Shown here: positions 13,410 to 23,929 of the stretch, piece by piece | Layout: each line of letters starts with the position of its first letter | Position numbering within the stretch: the first letter of the stretch is position 1 | Source of the DNA: Pantoea sp. Aalb | GTDB taxonomy: Bacteria; Pseudomonadota; Gammaproteobacteria; Enterobacterales; Enterobacteriaceae | DNA length: 64,000 nucleotides | Reading direction: 5' to 3' | Assembly: GCF_009829985.1 (NCBI RefSeq) | Contig: NZ_SZZU01000001.1 | Location: 186,001 to 250,000, forward strand | The notes under the pieces: generated by a model | What the model saw: only the letters and a program-made list of their open reading frames with translations | Databases searched by the model: none | Told to the model about the DNA's origin: nothing | Translations under genes and position numbers: made by a program

Positions 13410-13482
13410 TGGGTCGTGCAGGTTTCGAACCTGCGACCAATTGATTAAAAGTCAACTGCTCTACCAACTGAGCTAACGACCC
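13410..13482 (-). tRNA. lysV: tRNA-Lys (anticodon TTT)
   Basis: A 73-nt cloverleaf nearly identical to E. coli tRNA-Lys. Acceptor GGGTCGT pairs with ACGACCC, discriminator A, anticodon TTT in GACTTTTAATC. The genome sequence continues TTAAAA instead of CCA, so CCA must be added afterwards. It lies downstream of tRNA-Val on the same strand, as in the E. coli val-lysV cluster. Confidence 0.97.
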
Positions 13483-13621
13483 TAATATAATGTTATACCT
13501 AAATTAATATGAAAAACTAAATAGATAAAATAAGTAATATACTATATAATATAGTAAATTTTAATATAGTATATTACTATTTTTATTGTTATAGCAGGTT
13601 AAATTTATAATTAATAAACAT

Positions 13622-13694
13622 TGGGTGATGACGGATTTGAACCGCCGACCCCCTCCTTGTAAGGGAGATGCTCTACCAACTGAGCTAATCACCC
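13622..13694 (-). tRNA. tRNA-Val (anticodon TAC)
   Basis: A 73-nt cloverleaf matching E. coli tRNA-Val(TAC). Acceptor GGGTGAT pairs with ATCACCC, discriminator A, anticodon TAC in CCTTACAAGG. No encoded CCA follows. Transcribed from the near-consensus promoter at 13705-13732. Confidence 0.97.
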
Positions 13695-13704
13695 TGCAAA
13701 CTGT

Positions 13705-13732
13705 ATTATAAAGGTCTTTAAAAAAGAGTCAA
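13705..13732 (-). promoter_or_regulatory. Near-consensus sigma70 promoter for tRNA-Val/tRNA-Lys
   Basis: On the minus strand, -35 TTGACT (13732-13727) and a perfect -10 TATAAT (13710-13705) are separated by 16 nt. The predicted start near 13698 is only a few bases from the mature tRNA-Val 5' end, so the leader would be extremely short. It is among the cleanest promoters in the window. Confidence 0.75.
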
Positions 13733-13871
13733 TATTTTTATTATATATAAAATATGTATTAGATTTAAATTGAATCATTAACAAAAAACATTCAATGAAT
13801 TAACATTTTCATTTATCTGTTATGATATATCTCATTATAAATGACATAAAACTTGCTTATTTAAGATAATT

Positions 13872-15287
13872 ATGAATATCAGAACTCGGTTTGCTCCTAG
13901 TCCTACCGGCTATTTACATGTTGGTGGAGCTCGTACTGCTCTTTATTCTTGGCTTTATGCTCGTCATAATAAAGGTAAATTTATTTTACGTATAGAAGAT
14001 ACTGACTTAAAACGTGCAACTCCAGAAGCCATAACATCTATTATTAATGGCATGAGCTGGCTTGGGATAGACTGGGATGAAGGACCATATTATCAGACAA
14101 AACGTATGGATCGGTATAATTCTGTTATTAATAATATGTTAAAATCAGGTACTGCATATAAATGCTATTGTTCAAAGAATCGCTTAGACGTTATGCGTAA
14201 AAAACAGATAGAACAACATAAAAAACCACGTTATGATGGTTATTGTCGAGATAATCATAAAAAACATTCCATGGATGAACCGTATGTAGTACGTTTTCGT
14301 AATCCAAAAAAAGGTTTAGTAGTTTTTAATGATCAAATTCGAGGTAGAATTATATTTAGTAATGAGGAATTAGACGATTTAATTATTAGTCGTACTGACG
14401 GTTCTCCAACTTATAATTTTTGTGTAGTAGTAGATGATTGGGATATGAATATAACTCATGTTATTCGTGGAGAAGACCATATTAATAATACACCACGTCA
14501 GATCAATATTTTAAAAGCTCTTGGTGCTAATGTTCCTACTTATGCCCATGTATCTATGATTCTTGGGCATAACGGTGTGAAACTCTCTAAACGTCATGGT
14601 GCGATGAACGTAATGCAATATCGGAAAGAGGGATATTTACCTGAAACACTATTAAATTATTTAGTACGTTTAGGTTGGTCACATGGTAATCAGGAAATTT
14701 TTAGTGTTTCAGAAATGATTAATTTATTTTCTCTTGACGCTATCAGTAAATCTTCTAGTGTTTTTAACATTAAAAAATTACAATGGTTAAATCAACATTA
14801 CATTAATGCGTTACCAATTGAATATGTAGTACTACAACTACAATGGCATATCGCACAGAATAACATCGATACCCGGATAGGTCCAAATTTAGTAGAACTA
14901 GTAACATTATTAGGTAATCGCTGTAAAACTTTAGTAGATATTGCTTCTTCTAGTCGGTATTTTTATGAAGAATTTCATGAATTTGATATTAAAGCAGCAA
15001 AAAAATATCTTAACTTAACAGCATGTCGACCATTACATATAGTACGTAATAAATTAGCTATTATTAGTGATGAAAAATGGGATGTAGAACATATAAATTA
15101 TGCTATTCAAGATACTTGTAATGAATTGTCAATTGAAATTAGTAAAGTAGGTATGCCATTACGTGTTGCTGTAACAGGTACTAGTCAATCTCCTACATTA
15201 GCTTATACAATAAAAGCTATAGGACGTAATCGTAGTATAGATCGTATTAATAAAGCAATAGATTTTATCACTAAAGAAGTAAAATAA
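13872..15287 (+). CDS. gltX: Glutamate-tRNA ligase GltX
   Basis: Charges tRNA-Glu with glutamate in the cytoplasm. The 471-aa class I synthetase (E. coli length) has the HIGH-type motif in [16 protein letters not shown], the KMSKS-type loop KLSKRHGAM, and [15 protein letters not shown] start gives [11 protein letters not shown], matching E. coli MKIKTRFAPSP. Flanked by tRNA genes as in E. coli. A weak 10-bp AT inverted repeat (15278-15298) overlaps its stop codon and might end transcription. Confidence 0.97.
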   Translation: MNIRTRFAPSPTGYLHVGGARTALYSWLYARHNKGKFILRIEDTDLKRATPEAITSIINGMSWLGIDWDEGPYYQTKRMDRYNSVINNMLKSGTAYKCYCSKNRLDVMRKKQIEQHKKPRYDGYCRDNHKKHSMDEPYVVRFRNPKKGLVVFNDQIRGRIIFSNEELDDLIISRTDGSPTYNFCVVVDDWDMNITHVIRGEDHINNTPRQINILKALGANVPTYAHVSMILGHNGVKLSKRHGAMNVMQYRKEGYLPETLLNYLVRLGWSHGNQEIFSVSEMINLFSLDAISKSSSVFNIKKLQWLNQHYINALPIEYVVLQLQWHIAQNNIDTRIGPNLVELVTLLGNRCKTLVDIASSSRYFYEEFHEFDIKAAKKYLNLTACRPLHIVRNKLAIISDEKWDVEHINYAIQDTCNELSIEISKVGMPLRVAVTGTSQSPTLAYTIKAIGRNRSIDRINKAIDFITKEVK

Positions 15288-15667
15288 ATTATTTTACTAG
15301 ATATTTAGATGATTCTTTTGATCTTCATTTTCCTATGTAAATTCTTATGTAAAGCATATAAAAATAAATTTTATCGGCTAATGTAAATAAGTAAGTTAAT
15401 TACTTATGCAAGCAACTAAAATATTCTACTATAGATAGTTTAGTTATAATGTAATTAATATTACAAATATGATTACGATTGAATTTAATAATAAAATTAA
15501 AGATTTTTTTAATAAAATTCAATAATATTTCATAAATAATCATTATTGTTCTTTTTAATTTATAATAATTAATTTTATGAAAATTTAATCTTGACATAGA
15601 ATATTCTATTAAATATGATTTATATTTGAAATTGATATATATTAAAAATAATTTTTTAATTATAAAA
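15288..15667. other. Gene-free stretch between gltX and tRNA-Ala
   Basis: AT-rich. A 65-codon frame on the minus strand (15400-15597) has only Ile/Lys/Asn-rich composition with no recognised domain or good ribosome site, so I do not call it. Confidence 0.5.
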
Positions 15668-15740
15668 GGGGCTATAGCTCAGCTGGTAGAGTACTTGCAT
15701 GGCATGTAAGTGGTCAGCGGTTCAAATCCGCTTAGCTCCA
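15668..15740 (+). tRNA. tRNA-Ala (anticodon GGC)
   Basis: A 73-nt cloverleaf matching E. coli tRNA-Ala(GGC). Acceptor GGGGCTA pairs with TAGCTCC, including the G3-T70 pair that is the alanine identity element; discriminator A; anticodon GGC in CATGGCATG. No encoded CCA (TTATT follows). Confidence 0.97.
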
Positions 15741-15906
15741 TTATTATTTTTAAATTATTTAATTAATGAAATATATTCAATATATATTTTCATTCTTAAT
15801 ACTGCATGGTATATATTACTATATGATTTCGATCATCATTGATTTAAAAATTTTTGATATATTCATAAAATAAATAGTAAACAGTATAGAATTGAATATA
15901 ATAAGA

Positions 15907-15957
15907 TTGATAAATAAATTATATATACATTGATAAATAAATTATATATACATTGAT
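15907..15957. repeat. 23-bp tandem repeat, 2.2 copies
   Basis: TTGATAAATAAATTATATAT plus ACA is repeated at 15907-15929 and 15930-15952, followed by a partial third copy, in the spacer between tRNA-Ala and mntH. No function is evident. Confidence 0.8.
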
Positions 15958-16166
15958 AATATGAAAATTTTATAAAAAACAACCATTAATTATTTAAATA
16001 TTTACATTATTAATGATTAAGATATATATCAATAAACAATTGATATATAATATCAAATTAGGACATTTCAATAATTTTAAATTAAGTTTAAATTTAATGT
16101 TATATATTTTTTTTGAATATTTTTTAGAAAAGATTTTTTAAAAAAAGTAACTAAAGTAAATAGCAA

Positions 16167-16190
16167 AAAGACTTCATTTCTTTGAAGTTT
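16167..16190 (+). terminator. Hairpin with T-rich tail upstream of mntH
   Basis: ACTTCA (16170-16175) pairs with TGAAGT (16182-16187), extended by a G-T and two A-T pairs to about 9 bp around a 6-nt loop. It is followed by TTTATTTTC. It could end leftover transcription into the mntH promoter; being before the likely start, it is not an obvious leader attenuator. Confidence 0.4.
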
Positions 16191-16207
16191 TATTTTCAAT
16201 CTAATAA

Positions 16208-16221
16208 ATAGCAATTGCTAT
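16208..16221 (+). promoter_or_regulatory. Probable MntR operator upstream of mntH
   Basis: The palindrome ATAGCAATTGCTAT has half-sites ATAGC and GCTAT separated by 4 nt. That is the core geometry of the E. coli MntR box, ATAGC-AAAG-GCTAT, as I recall it. The flank GCTT matches three of four bases of the consensus GTTT. It lies 94 bp before the mntH start, where an overlapping -10-like TAAATA could be blocked. mntR itself is not in the window. Confidence 0.6.
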
Positions 16222-16314
16222 GCTTAATAGCAATATCTATTTTCATAATATTAACTTGTTCTGAATACCCTATAAATTGCAAAGGTTAACGAACGTTAAG
16301 ACGAGGTTGAAATT

Positions 16315-17559
16315 ATGTCAGAAAGTCGTATTAACCAACGTATCGTTCGTGGAACTCAAAAGATTAAGCTTGCTTTGCTGGGACCTGCTTTTGTTGCAGC
16401 TATCGGATATATTGATCCAGGTAACTTTGCTACTAATATCCAAACTGGTGCAATATATGGTTATAAGTTACTTTGGGTAGTTGGATGGGCTAATATTATG
16501 GCCATGTTAATTCAATTAATATCCGCTAAATTAGGTATTGCTACTAATAAAAATCTTGCAGAACACATCCGAGATCGATTTCCACGTCCTGCAGTATGGT
16601 TCTATTGGATACAAGCAGAAATTATTGCTATTGCTACTGATCTTGCAGAATTTATTGGAGCAGCTCTTGGTTTTAAATTATTAATTGGTGTTTCTCTACT
16701 ACAGGGAGCAATGCTTACTGGGATAGCTACTTTTTTTATTTTAACTCTACAAAAACGTGGTGAAAAAAAATTAGAATTAATAGTTGGTAGTTTATTATTA
16801 TTCGTTGCTATATCCTATATTGTTGAACTGTTTTTTTCTCAACCTAAAATGAGTGAACTATTAGTTGGTACAATATTACCTTCTTTACCAAATTCTAATG
16901 CTGTTTTTCTTGCAGCTGGCGTAATAGGATCAACTATTATGCCGCATGTAATTTATTTACATTCAGCATTAACACAAAACAACTACAATAGGAATAAAGA
17001 GCAACGATATTCTTCTACTAAACTAGACATCGCAATAGCTATGACTACTGCAGGTTTTGTAAATCTAGCTATGATGGCAATGGCTGCAGCTGCTTTTCAT
17101 TTTCATGATCATCCTGAGATCGTGGATTTAGAACAAGCGTATATAACATTACAACCTCTGTTTAATCATGCGGCTGCTACTGTATTTAGTTTAAGTTTAA
17201 TAGCAGCAGGATTATCATCTACTATTGTAGGTACATTAGCTGGGCAAGTAGTAATACAAGGTTTTATTCGTTTTCATATTCCTTTATTAATTCGACGAAC
17301 TATTACTATGCTACCCTCTTTTCTGATTATATGGCTTGGTTGCACTCCAACTAAAATTTTAGTTATGAGTCAAGTGTTACTTAGTTTTGGAATTGCTTTG
17401 GCACTAATTCCCCTGCTATCTTTTACAGGCAATAGAGAAGTTATGGGGGATGAATTAGTAAATTCACCTTTAACGCAAAATATAGGACGTTTTATTGTAA
17501 TATTAATTATTTCACTAAATTTTTATTTATTAATAGGAGAAGTATTAGGTTGGTCATAA
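16315..17559 (+). CDS. mntH: Proton-coupled manganese importer MntH (Nramp family)
   Basis: Imports Mn2+ (and some Fe2+) with protons across the inner membrane. The 414-aa protein (E. coli 412) has eleven predicted helices, the Nramp metal-binding motif DPGN (34-37) in helix 1 and MPH (209-211) in helix 6, and the block [22 protein letters not shown] start with AGACGAGGTTGAAATT upstream. A probable MntR operator precedes it, suggesting manganese control has been kept. It stands alone; its usual divergent neighbour nupC is gone. Confidence 0.96.
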   Translation: MSESRINQRIVRGTQKIKLALLGPAFVAAIGYIDPGNFATNIQTGAIYGYKLLWVVGWANIMAMLIQLISAKLGIATNKNLAEHIRDRFPRPAVWFYWIQAEIIAIATDLAEFIGAALGFKLLIGVSLLQGAMLTGIATFFILTLQKRGEKKLELIVGSLLLFVAISYIVELFFSQPKMSELLVGTILPSLPNSNAVFLAAGVIGSTIMPHVIYLHSALTQNNYNRNKEQRYSSTKLDIAIAMTTAGFVNLAMMAMAAAAFHFHDHPEIVDLEQAYITLQPLFNHAAATVFSLSLIAAGLSSTIVGTLAGQVVIQGFIRFHIPLLIRRTITMLPSFLIIWLGCTPTKILVMSQVLLSFGIALALIPLLSFTGNREVMGDELVNSPLTQNIGRFIVILIISLNFYLLIGEVLGWS

Positions 17560-18159
17560 TTATAAAATTATTAATGTATTTATTAAAATAAAACTATATT
17601 TTTTCTTTATTTGTTTAATAAATATAAATTTATATTTATTCTTGAATAAAAAAACAATTGATATTATTTTTTAATAAACTTAAAATATAAATAATAAAAT
17701 TAATCTGTGTAATAAAACACTCTTTAAAACTTAAATATTATTTTTTTATCTAAAAAATTACAGCTAAAAGTAAAATCACTATATTATTTATATTAATTAT
17801 TATATTTATATTATAAATTATTTTTATTAAATTCAATATATTTATAATATATCTATAACATACTAAATACAATTCACCAATTATTGATTTATTTAATTTT
17901 TATTATTTAAAATAATGAAAGATTTTGTATTAAGAATTTAAAATCCCTCAATAAATTAATTCAATGGCCTATGCATTATATGAATAAAACTATAATTAAA
18001 TTTCAGATCATTATTTATTTGCAATGATAATAATTAATAGGTAATTTCTTATTTGTCCTAATTGAATATCCATATATGTCATTATTAATTACCATTGTTG
18101 TTTTATTAGACTTTTATAGGTCTTATAATTATTTATGAAGTCAGCGGAGCAGCAAAATA
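17560..18159. other. Gene-free 600-nt stretch between mntH and glk
   Basis: Very AT-rich and without readable frames. E. coli has yfeO and ypeC here; I could not recognise remains of either. The glk ribosome site GCGGAG is at the right end. Confidence 0.5.
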
Positions 18160-19125
18160 ATGGCCAAATACGCCTTGGTTGGCGATGTAGGTGGTACTAA
18201 TGCACGTCTCGCTTTATGTAAGATGGAGACAGGAACAATATCTCATATCAAAACATTTTCAACATCAGAATATAATAATTTAGAATTAGTAATTAAACGT
18301 TATATGGATGAGCAACAGAAAAATATTATTGATGGATGTATTGCTATTGCATGTCCGATTACTAATGATTATGTAGAAATGACTAATCATGATTGGTTTT
18401 TTTCTAAAAATAAGATGAGAGAAAAAATAGGATTTGCACATCTCGAAATAATTAATGACTTTACAGCAGTTTCGATGTCTATTCCAATGCTATCTGCAAT
18501 AGATGTAATTCAATTTGGTGGTAAAAAGCCGATTAAAGATAAGCCTATTGCAATTTATGGTGCGGGGACTGGCTTAGGAGTAAGCTATTTAGTTCATGTT
18601 GGTAAACAATGGATTAGTTTACCTGGTGAAGGAGGACACGTAGATTTCGCTCCTAATAGTGAAGAAGAAGTAGATATACTTGCTGTTCTACGTAAAGATT
18701 TAGGACATGTTTCTGCTGAACGTATTCTTTCTGGTTCTGGATTGGTTAATTTATACAGCGCTATTGTAAAAGCCGATGGACGAGAAGCTAAATTACTTAA
18801 ACCACAAGATGTGACTGAAAGAGCCTTACATGGAATCTGTATTGATTGCCGTCGTGCTTTAACGCTTTTTTGTATTATTATGGGGCGTTTCGGAGGTAAT
18901 CTAGCATTAAATTTAGGAACTTTTGGTGGTGTGTATATTGCTGGAGGTATAGTTCCACGTTTTCTTGATTTTTTTAAAGCATCTGGATTTCGTTCTGCAT
19001 TTGAAGATAAAGGTCGTTTTCGTAACTATTTAGTAGATATTCCTGTTTACATGATTACTCACGATCAACCAGGCCTTTTAGGAGCTGGTGCTTATTTACG
19101 TCAGTCACTTGGATGTATCTTGTAA
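18160..19125 (+). CDS. glk: Glucokinase Glk
   Basis: Phosphorylates cytoplasmic glucose to glucose 6-phosphate with ATP. The 321-aa protein (E. coli length) has the N-terminal ATP site [12 protein letters not shown], catalytic D100 in [22 protein letters not shown], the [10 protein letters not shown] block and [20 protein letters not shown]. The start is chosen for the E. coli-like [12 protein letters not shown] and the GCGGAGCAG ribosome site. Its retention while ptsHI-crr is missing from the cysK-cysA interval suggests glucose may enter unphosphorylated; this is inference. Confidence 0.97.
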   Translation: MAKYALVGDVGGTNARLALCKMETGTISHIKTFSTSEYNNLELVIKRYMDEQQKNIIDGCIAIACPITNDYVEMTNHDWFFSKNKMREKIGFAHLEIINDFTAVSMSIPMLSAIDVIQFGGKKPIKDKPIAIYGAGTGLGVSYLVHVGKQWISLPGEGGHVDFAPNSEEEVDILAVLRKDLGHVSAERILSGSGLVNLYSAIVKADGREAKLLKPQDVTERALHGICIDCRRALTLFCIIMGRFGGNLALNLGTFGGVYIAGGIVPRFLDFFKASGFRSAFEDKGRFRNYLVDIPVYMITHDQPGLLGAGAYLRQSLGCIL

Positions 19126-19420
19126 TATATACATATAGTTATTTTAAAAAATAAATAGTAGATGTTTAATTAATAAACAAACATTTAAATTGTTTTAAGA
19201 TTATCTTAATAGATTTTTTATTAAAATCATGGATATATTTCATTATTTTAATATTTTAATAAATTTATGATTATTAAGAAAAGAAATCTATTATTGTTCT
19301 ATTGTTTCTTAAGTTTATCATTTTAAATTGAATAAAAATTAGAATCAAAATATCAAAGATGTATATACTGCATATTCATTAAGTACGATTAAACACGAAT
19401 TTAAAATCATAGATTAAGTA
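19126..19420. other. Gene-free stretch between glk and tRNA-Arg
   Basis: AT-rich, with no frames or strong hairpins that I can support. Confidence 0.4.
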
Positions 19421-19492
19421 AATCCCCTGCAGGAATTGAACCTGCAATGAGCCCTTAGGAGTGGCCCGTTATATCCATTTAACTAAGGGGAC
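19421..19492 (-). tRNA. argW: tRNA-Arg (anticodon CCT), partly degenerate
   Basis: A 72-nt cloverleaf clearly derived from E. coli argW; anticodon CCT in ACTCCTAAG reads AGG. Oddities: the acceptor ends in a G1-T72 wobble, the discriminator is T (A in E. coli), and the anticodon stem has a G27-T43 wobble and an A31/G39 mismatch. CCA is not encoded. The T arm is perfect. Probably still functional, but weaker than the other four tRNAs. Confidence 0.9.
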
Positions 19493-19926
19493 ATTTAAAA
19501 TTAAATAAAACTCTTTAAATTATATTTTTATATAAATGTTTAGTAATTCAATACTAATATAACTATATGTTTTAATCCATTAGATTTTATTTCTCTAAAT
19601 ATTTTATAAATAAATGAAACATTAATTTATTGGTTATACTCTTATTTTTCAGTATTAATATTTTATTTGCTGTATATTTTCTTTGAAAAGCATCATATTG
19701 GTTTTCAAATATTACGTTATTATTATCATGATATATATTAATTAATTGTAATTTAAAATATCAATATATATACAATATATTTAATATTATTACTTAATAA
19801 GTATTAAAATAATTAGTTAAAACAATGAATAATTTATTATTAAAAAATACTTACTTGAATAAATAATTTTTAAAACGATATATATTCATCAAATAAATAA
19901 ATAAATAAATATATAGAGAAAAGAAA
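19493..19926. other. Gene-free stretch between tRNA-Arg and mlaA
   Basis: AT-rich with no coding remnant recognised. ATAAATA repeats lie near 19890-19912 and the mlaA ribosome site (GAGAAAAGAAA) at the right end. Confidence 0.4.
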
Positions 19927-20697
19927 ATGAGTAACCGCCTGACGGTATATTTGGCATTAACTAGTAGTATCTTTTTAATAGGATGTGCTAATTTAAAATC
20001 AACTAATAACTTAGAAACCATATTTCGTCAAGACCCTTTAGAAAGTTTCAACCGTATCATATTTAAATTTAACTATAAAATATTGGATGTTTATGTTTTT
20101 CAACCTATATCTTTAGCTTGGCGTGAATACATTCCCATACCAGCTCGTATTGGACTTAATAATTTTCTTAGCAATTTAGATGAGCCAGCAAGTATGGTTA
20201 ATGCTTTCTTAATTGGAGAACCACGTACAGCAATGATTCATTTTACAAGATTTTTTCTAAATTCTACGTTTGGTTTAGCAGGCATTATTGATATTGCAGA
20301 AAAAACTAATACTAAATTAATCTCCCAAGATTCATATCGTTTTGGTGATACATTAGGATATTATGGTATCGGATATGGTCCTTATATTGAATTACCTATT
20401 TATTCTAGTTTTACTATTCGTGAGGATGGTGGAGCTCTTATTGATATGCTTTATCCAACGTTAAATTTCCTTACTTTACCTATGTCAATTGGAAAATGGA
20501 TATTGAAAAATATAGAAACAAGAGCAAAGTTATTAGATTTTAATACTATTTTATTTCAACAGCAAGATCCTTATATCTTTATTCGTAATTCTTATTTCCA
20601 ACGCCATAATTTTATCTCTAATGGAGGAAAGTTATCGTTGGATAATAATCCAAATACTATTGCTATACAAAATGACTTAAAAGATATTGATAAGTAA
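19927..20697 (+). CDS. mlaA: Outer-membrane lipid asymmetry lipoprotein MlaA (VacJ)
   Basis: Removes misplaced phospholipids from the outer leaflet of the outer membrane and passes them to the Mla pathway. The 256-aa protein has a lipoprotein signal peptide with lipobox LIGC (Cys20), then the VacJ-family blocks DPLESFNRIIFKFNYKILD, PARIGLNNFLSNLDEPA and RFFLNSTFGLAGIIDIAEK. The rest of the Mla system (mlaBCDEF) is not in the window. Retention implies a maintained Gram-negative outer membrane. Confidence 0.95.
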   Translation: MSNRLTVYLALTSSIFLIGCANLKSTNNLETIFRQDPLESFNRIIFKFNYKILDVYVFQPISLAWREYIPIPARIGLNNFLSNLDEPASMVNAFLIGEPRTAMIHFTRFFLNSTFGLAGIIDIAEKTNTKLISQDSYRFGDTLGYYGIGYGPYIELPIYSSFTIREDGGALIDMLYPTLNFLTLPMSIGKWILKNIETRAKLLDFNTILFQQQDPYIFIRNSYFQRHNFISNGGKLSLDNNPNTIAIQNDLKDIDK

Positions 20698-20962
20698 TCA
20701 TAGAAATACAATAGAAATAAAAAAAATATAGGTGGAATAATATGTCTTTTGATTACTCTGATAATTAATAAATAATAATAAATAATTCATAAATATTTTA
20801 TTTTTTAGATAAATATCTATAAAAATTCGAGTTTTTTATAATCTATATATTATTGTACATATTATTCTTAACTATAAATTAAAAGTTAGAATTAATATAA
20901 TTGTATTTATTAATATAATAAGAGAAGATATTATATCTAACTCCAGTTAATATGATATCACT

Positions 20963-21010
20963 CTATTTCTATTTCTATTTCTATTTCTATTTCTATTTCT
21001 ATTTCTATTA
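20963..21010. repeat. Hexanucleotide microsatellite, nearly 8 copies
   Basis: CTATTT is repeated seven times perfectly, with an eighth copy ending CTATTA. It lies 80 to 130 nt upstream of the prmB start, in a spacer without other features. Such a tract could change length readily and alter the prmB leader or promoter spacing. Confidence 0.95.
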
Positions 21011-21091
21011 GGAAATGATTCCAAGATAGAAAATTAAATCTTTAAGTTTAATATTTAAGCTAAAACATTTTTTTAACTTATAGGAGGTTAT

Positions 21092-22018
21092 GTGGACAAA
21101 ATTTTTGTCGATGAAGCAGTAAATGAGTTACATACTATCAAAGATATGCTACGATGGTCCTTTAGTAGATTTTCTGCAGCAAATCTTTGTTATGGTCATG
21201 GTACTGATAATCCGTGGGATGAAGCTTTAAAATTAGTATTACCTACTCTTTGGTTACCACTTGATATTCCAGATGATATGTTAAATACACGTCTAACTCT
21301 TAGCGAAAGAAATCGTATAGTAGAACTAATTATTCGTCGTGTTAATGAACGTGTGCCAGTATCTTATCTAACCAATAAGGCCTGGTTTTGTGGTTATGAA
21401 TTCTACATTGATCAACGCGTGCTTATACCTCGTTCACCAATTGCTGAACTAATTGAAAAACGTTTTATTGGGCTTATTAGCGAACATCCACATCATATTT
21501 TAGATATGTGTACTGGAAGTGGTTGTATTGCTATTGCCTGTGCTTATGCTTTTCCTGGTGTTGAAGTTAAAGGTGTAGATATATCTCTGGATGCATTAGC
21601 AGTTGCAGAAAAAAATATTGAACGACATAACATGCATAATTATATCACACTGATTCGTGCAGATCTTTTCTGTGGTTTGCCACAAATAAAATATGATCTA
21701 ATTGTTACAAATCCTCCATATATAAATATAAAAGATATGAAAGATTTACCAAAAGAATATCATTATGAACCAGAATTAAGTCTAACAGTAGGTAAAGATC
21801 CATTAAAATTAATTCGCCGAATTTTAGCTTATGCTCCAGATTATCTTACTACACAAGGTATACTAATTTGTGAAGTCGGAAATAGCATGATTCATATCAT
21901 AGAACAATACCCGGATATTCCTTTTATTTGGTTAAAATTTAACAATGGTGGAGATGGAGTATTTATGTTAACACGGGAACAAATTGTTGCTTCCCAACAT
22001 CATTTTTCTTTTTATTAA
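21092..22018 (+). CDS. prmB: Ribosomal protein uL3 glutamine methyltransferase PrmB
   Basis: Methylates a glutamine of ribosomal protein L3, using S-adenosylmethionine. The 308-aa protein (E. coli 310) has an N-terminal helical domain ([16 protein letters not shown]), the SAM-binding loop [12 protein letters not shown] and the catalytic NPPY motif in VTNPPYI. The start is GTG 21092, preceded by a strong AGGAGG; an overlapping ATG two bases earlier is out of frame. Followed 67 nt later by aroC, as in E. coli. Confidence 0.96.
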   Translation: MDKIFVDEAVNELHTIKDMLRWSFSRFSAANLCYGHGTDNPWDEALKLVLPTLWLPLDIPDDMLNTRLTLSERNRIVELIIRRVNERVPVSYLTNKAWFCGYEFYIDQRVLIPRSPIAELIEKRFIGLISEHPHHILDMCTGSGCIAIACAYAFPGVEVKGVDISLDALAVAEKNIERHNMHNYITLIRADLFCGLPQIKYDLIVTNPPYINIKDMKDLPKEYHYEPELSLTVGKDPLKLIRRILAYAPDYLTTQGILICEVGNSMIHIIEQYPDIPFIWLKFNNGGDGVFMLTREQIVASQHHFSFY

Positions 22019-22085
22019 AATATGAGAAATTAATAAAAATAGATAAATTGTACATTATTTAAATATATAATGAGGAGAAATAAGA

Positions 22086-23168
22086 ATGGCTGGAAATAGC
22101 ATAGGGCAACTTTTTCGCGTAACTACATTTGGTGAGTCACATGGTATTGCGATTGGATGTATAATTGATGGTATGCCTCCTAATATTCCTCTTACTGAAG
22201 ATGATATTCAACACGATCTTAATCGTCGTCGCCCTGGTACTTCATGTTATACTACTCAGCGACAAGAATTGGATCAAATACAAATTTTATCTGGTGTTTT
22301 TGAAGGTTTAACTACCGGTACTCCTATTGGTTTATTAATTAATAATATAGATCAACGTTCTCAAGATTATAATCATAATAAAAATATATTTCGTCCAGGT
22401 CATGCAGATTATACTTACTTACATAAGTATGGCATACGTGACTATCGAGGCGGTGGGAGATCTTCTGCACGTGAAACTGCAATGCGTGTAGCAGCAGGAG
22501 CAATTGCCAAAAAATATTTACAAATAAAGCATCATATTAAAGTACATGGTTATGTAGCACAAGTAGGGGATATAGTGTGTAAACTAGAAAATTGGGATAT
22601 TGTAGAAGAAAATCATTTTTTTTGTCCTGATTCATCTCAATTAAAAGCATTAGATAAACTATTACGTCAATTAAAAAAAGATGGTGACTCTATTGGAGCT
22701 AAAATTACTATCATAGTAGAAAACTTACCACCAGGATTAGGAGAGCCAGTATTTGACCGTTTAGATGCTGATTTAGCCCATGCTTTAATGAGTATTAATG
22801 CAGTGAAAGGCATAGAAATTGGTGATGGATTTGAAGTTATTAAACAACGTGGAAGTCAACATCGTGATGAAATTAATATGAACGGCTTTCAAAGTAATCA
22901 TGCAGGTGGTATTTTAGGTGGTATTAGTAGTGGTCAAACTATTAATATTAATTTAGCAATGAAGCCAACATCTAGTATTAGAGTACCAGGAAAAACCGTT
23001 ACATATGATTTCAAAGAAACAGAAATAATCACAAAAGGTCGTCATGATCCATGCGTAGGTATTCGTGCAGTCCCTATTGCTGAAGCAATGATAGCTATTA
23101 TTATTATGGATCACCTATTACGTCATCGTGCACAATGTGAATATTTTAGCATTTCTAGGCTAAAATAG
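22086..23168 (+). CDS. aroC: Chorismate synthase AroC
   Basis: Last step of the shikimate pathway: converts EPSP to chorismate, the precursor of aromatic amino acids, folate and ubiquinone, using reduced FMN. The 360-aa protein (E. coli 361) has the signatures GESHG near the N-terminus, [14 protein letters not shown], the [10 protein letters not shown] loop and KPTSSI near the end. Strong ribosome site GAGGAG. Probably co-transcribed with prmB. Typical of symbionts that provision aromatic compounds. Confidence 0.97.
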   Translation: MAGNSIGQLFRVTTFGESHGIAIGCIIDGMPPNIPLTEDDIQHDLNRRRPGTSCYTTQRQELDQIQILSGVFEGLTTGTPIGLLINNIDQRSQDYNHNKNIFRPGHADYTYLHKYGIRDYRGGGRSSARETAMRVAAGAIAKKYLQIKHHIKVHGYVAQVGDIVCKLENWDIVEENHFFCPDSSQLKALDKLLRQLKKDGDSIGAKITIIVENLPPGLGEPVFDRLDADLAHALMSINAVKGIEIGDGFEVIKQRGSQHRDEINMNGFQSNHAGGILGGISSGQTININLAMKPTSSIRVPGKTVTYDFKETEIITKGRHDPCVGIRAVPIAEAMIAIIIMDHLLRHRAQCEYFSISRLK

Positions 23169-23775
23169 TAATATTTATTAATTTACTATTTACCATTAAT
23201 AAAAAAAAATTAATAAAACTAAAAATTGTAGTATAAAATAATTGATGTACGATTAATTTAATTAAGTAATTTTAATTAATTAACCTACTTAAGATATGTA
23301 ATAATGAAGTTAGCTTAATTATACACATATATTACATATATTACATAATATATAGTATACATCTCAAATATTTTACAGTCATTTATTTTAAAATGATTAA
23401 ATTCATATTTGTAATATTATCATATTTATGATCTTATTTCGTAATAAATAATAGCATTTAATTTATAATTATAGAGATATTAATATTAATATTAATATTA
23501 ATAAAAAATAATTAAATTAATTTTCTTAAATAAATAGAATACTAGTGACTGTGAATTAATTCATTATTATAAATGATGGTAATCACTACATAATATTTAA
23601 TTTTTGATATTAAAAAACATTATTAATAAAAAATAATTATACATAATTATAAATAAAATTTATTTCCATTGATGATAAATTTTTGTAGATATTAAATTCT
23701 AATTTAATAAAAAATATTATAGTTATAATTATTGTTGTCAAAACTAAACCAGCCAATATATTTCATATTATACCA

Positions 23776-23813
23776 TTATATATAGAGATTAATGAATTAA
23801 TCTCTATATATAA
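23776..23813. repeat. Perfect 18-bp inverted repeat around 2 nt
   Basis: TTATATATAGAGATTAAT is followed by GA and then its exact reverse complement. It is the longest uninterrupted palindrome in this spacer. No T tract follows on either strand, so it is not an evident terminator. Its origin is unknown. Confidence 0.9.
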
Positions 23814-23929
23814 TAAAATATTATGAAATAACATGAATTAGATATCTTATATATTTATATAGTAATTTTTTTTTGAATTAATTTATATTAAAAAATGTGA
23901 ATTTAAATTAATCAAAAATATATTATTTT

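Noticed and set aside
15400..15597. 65-codon minus-strand ORF between gltX and tRNA-Ala
   Set aside because: Low-complexity Ile/Lys/Asn content, no ribosome site, no recognised domain; expected by chance in AT-rich DNA.
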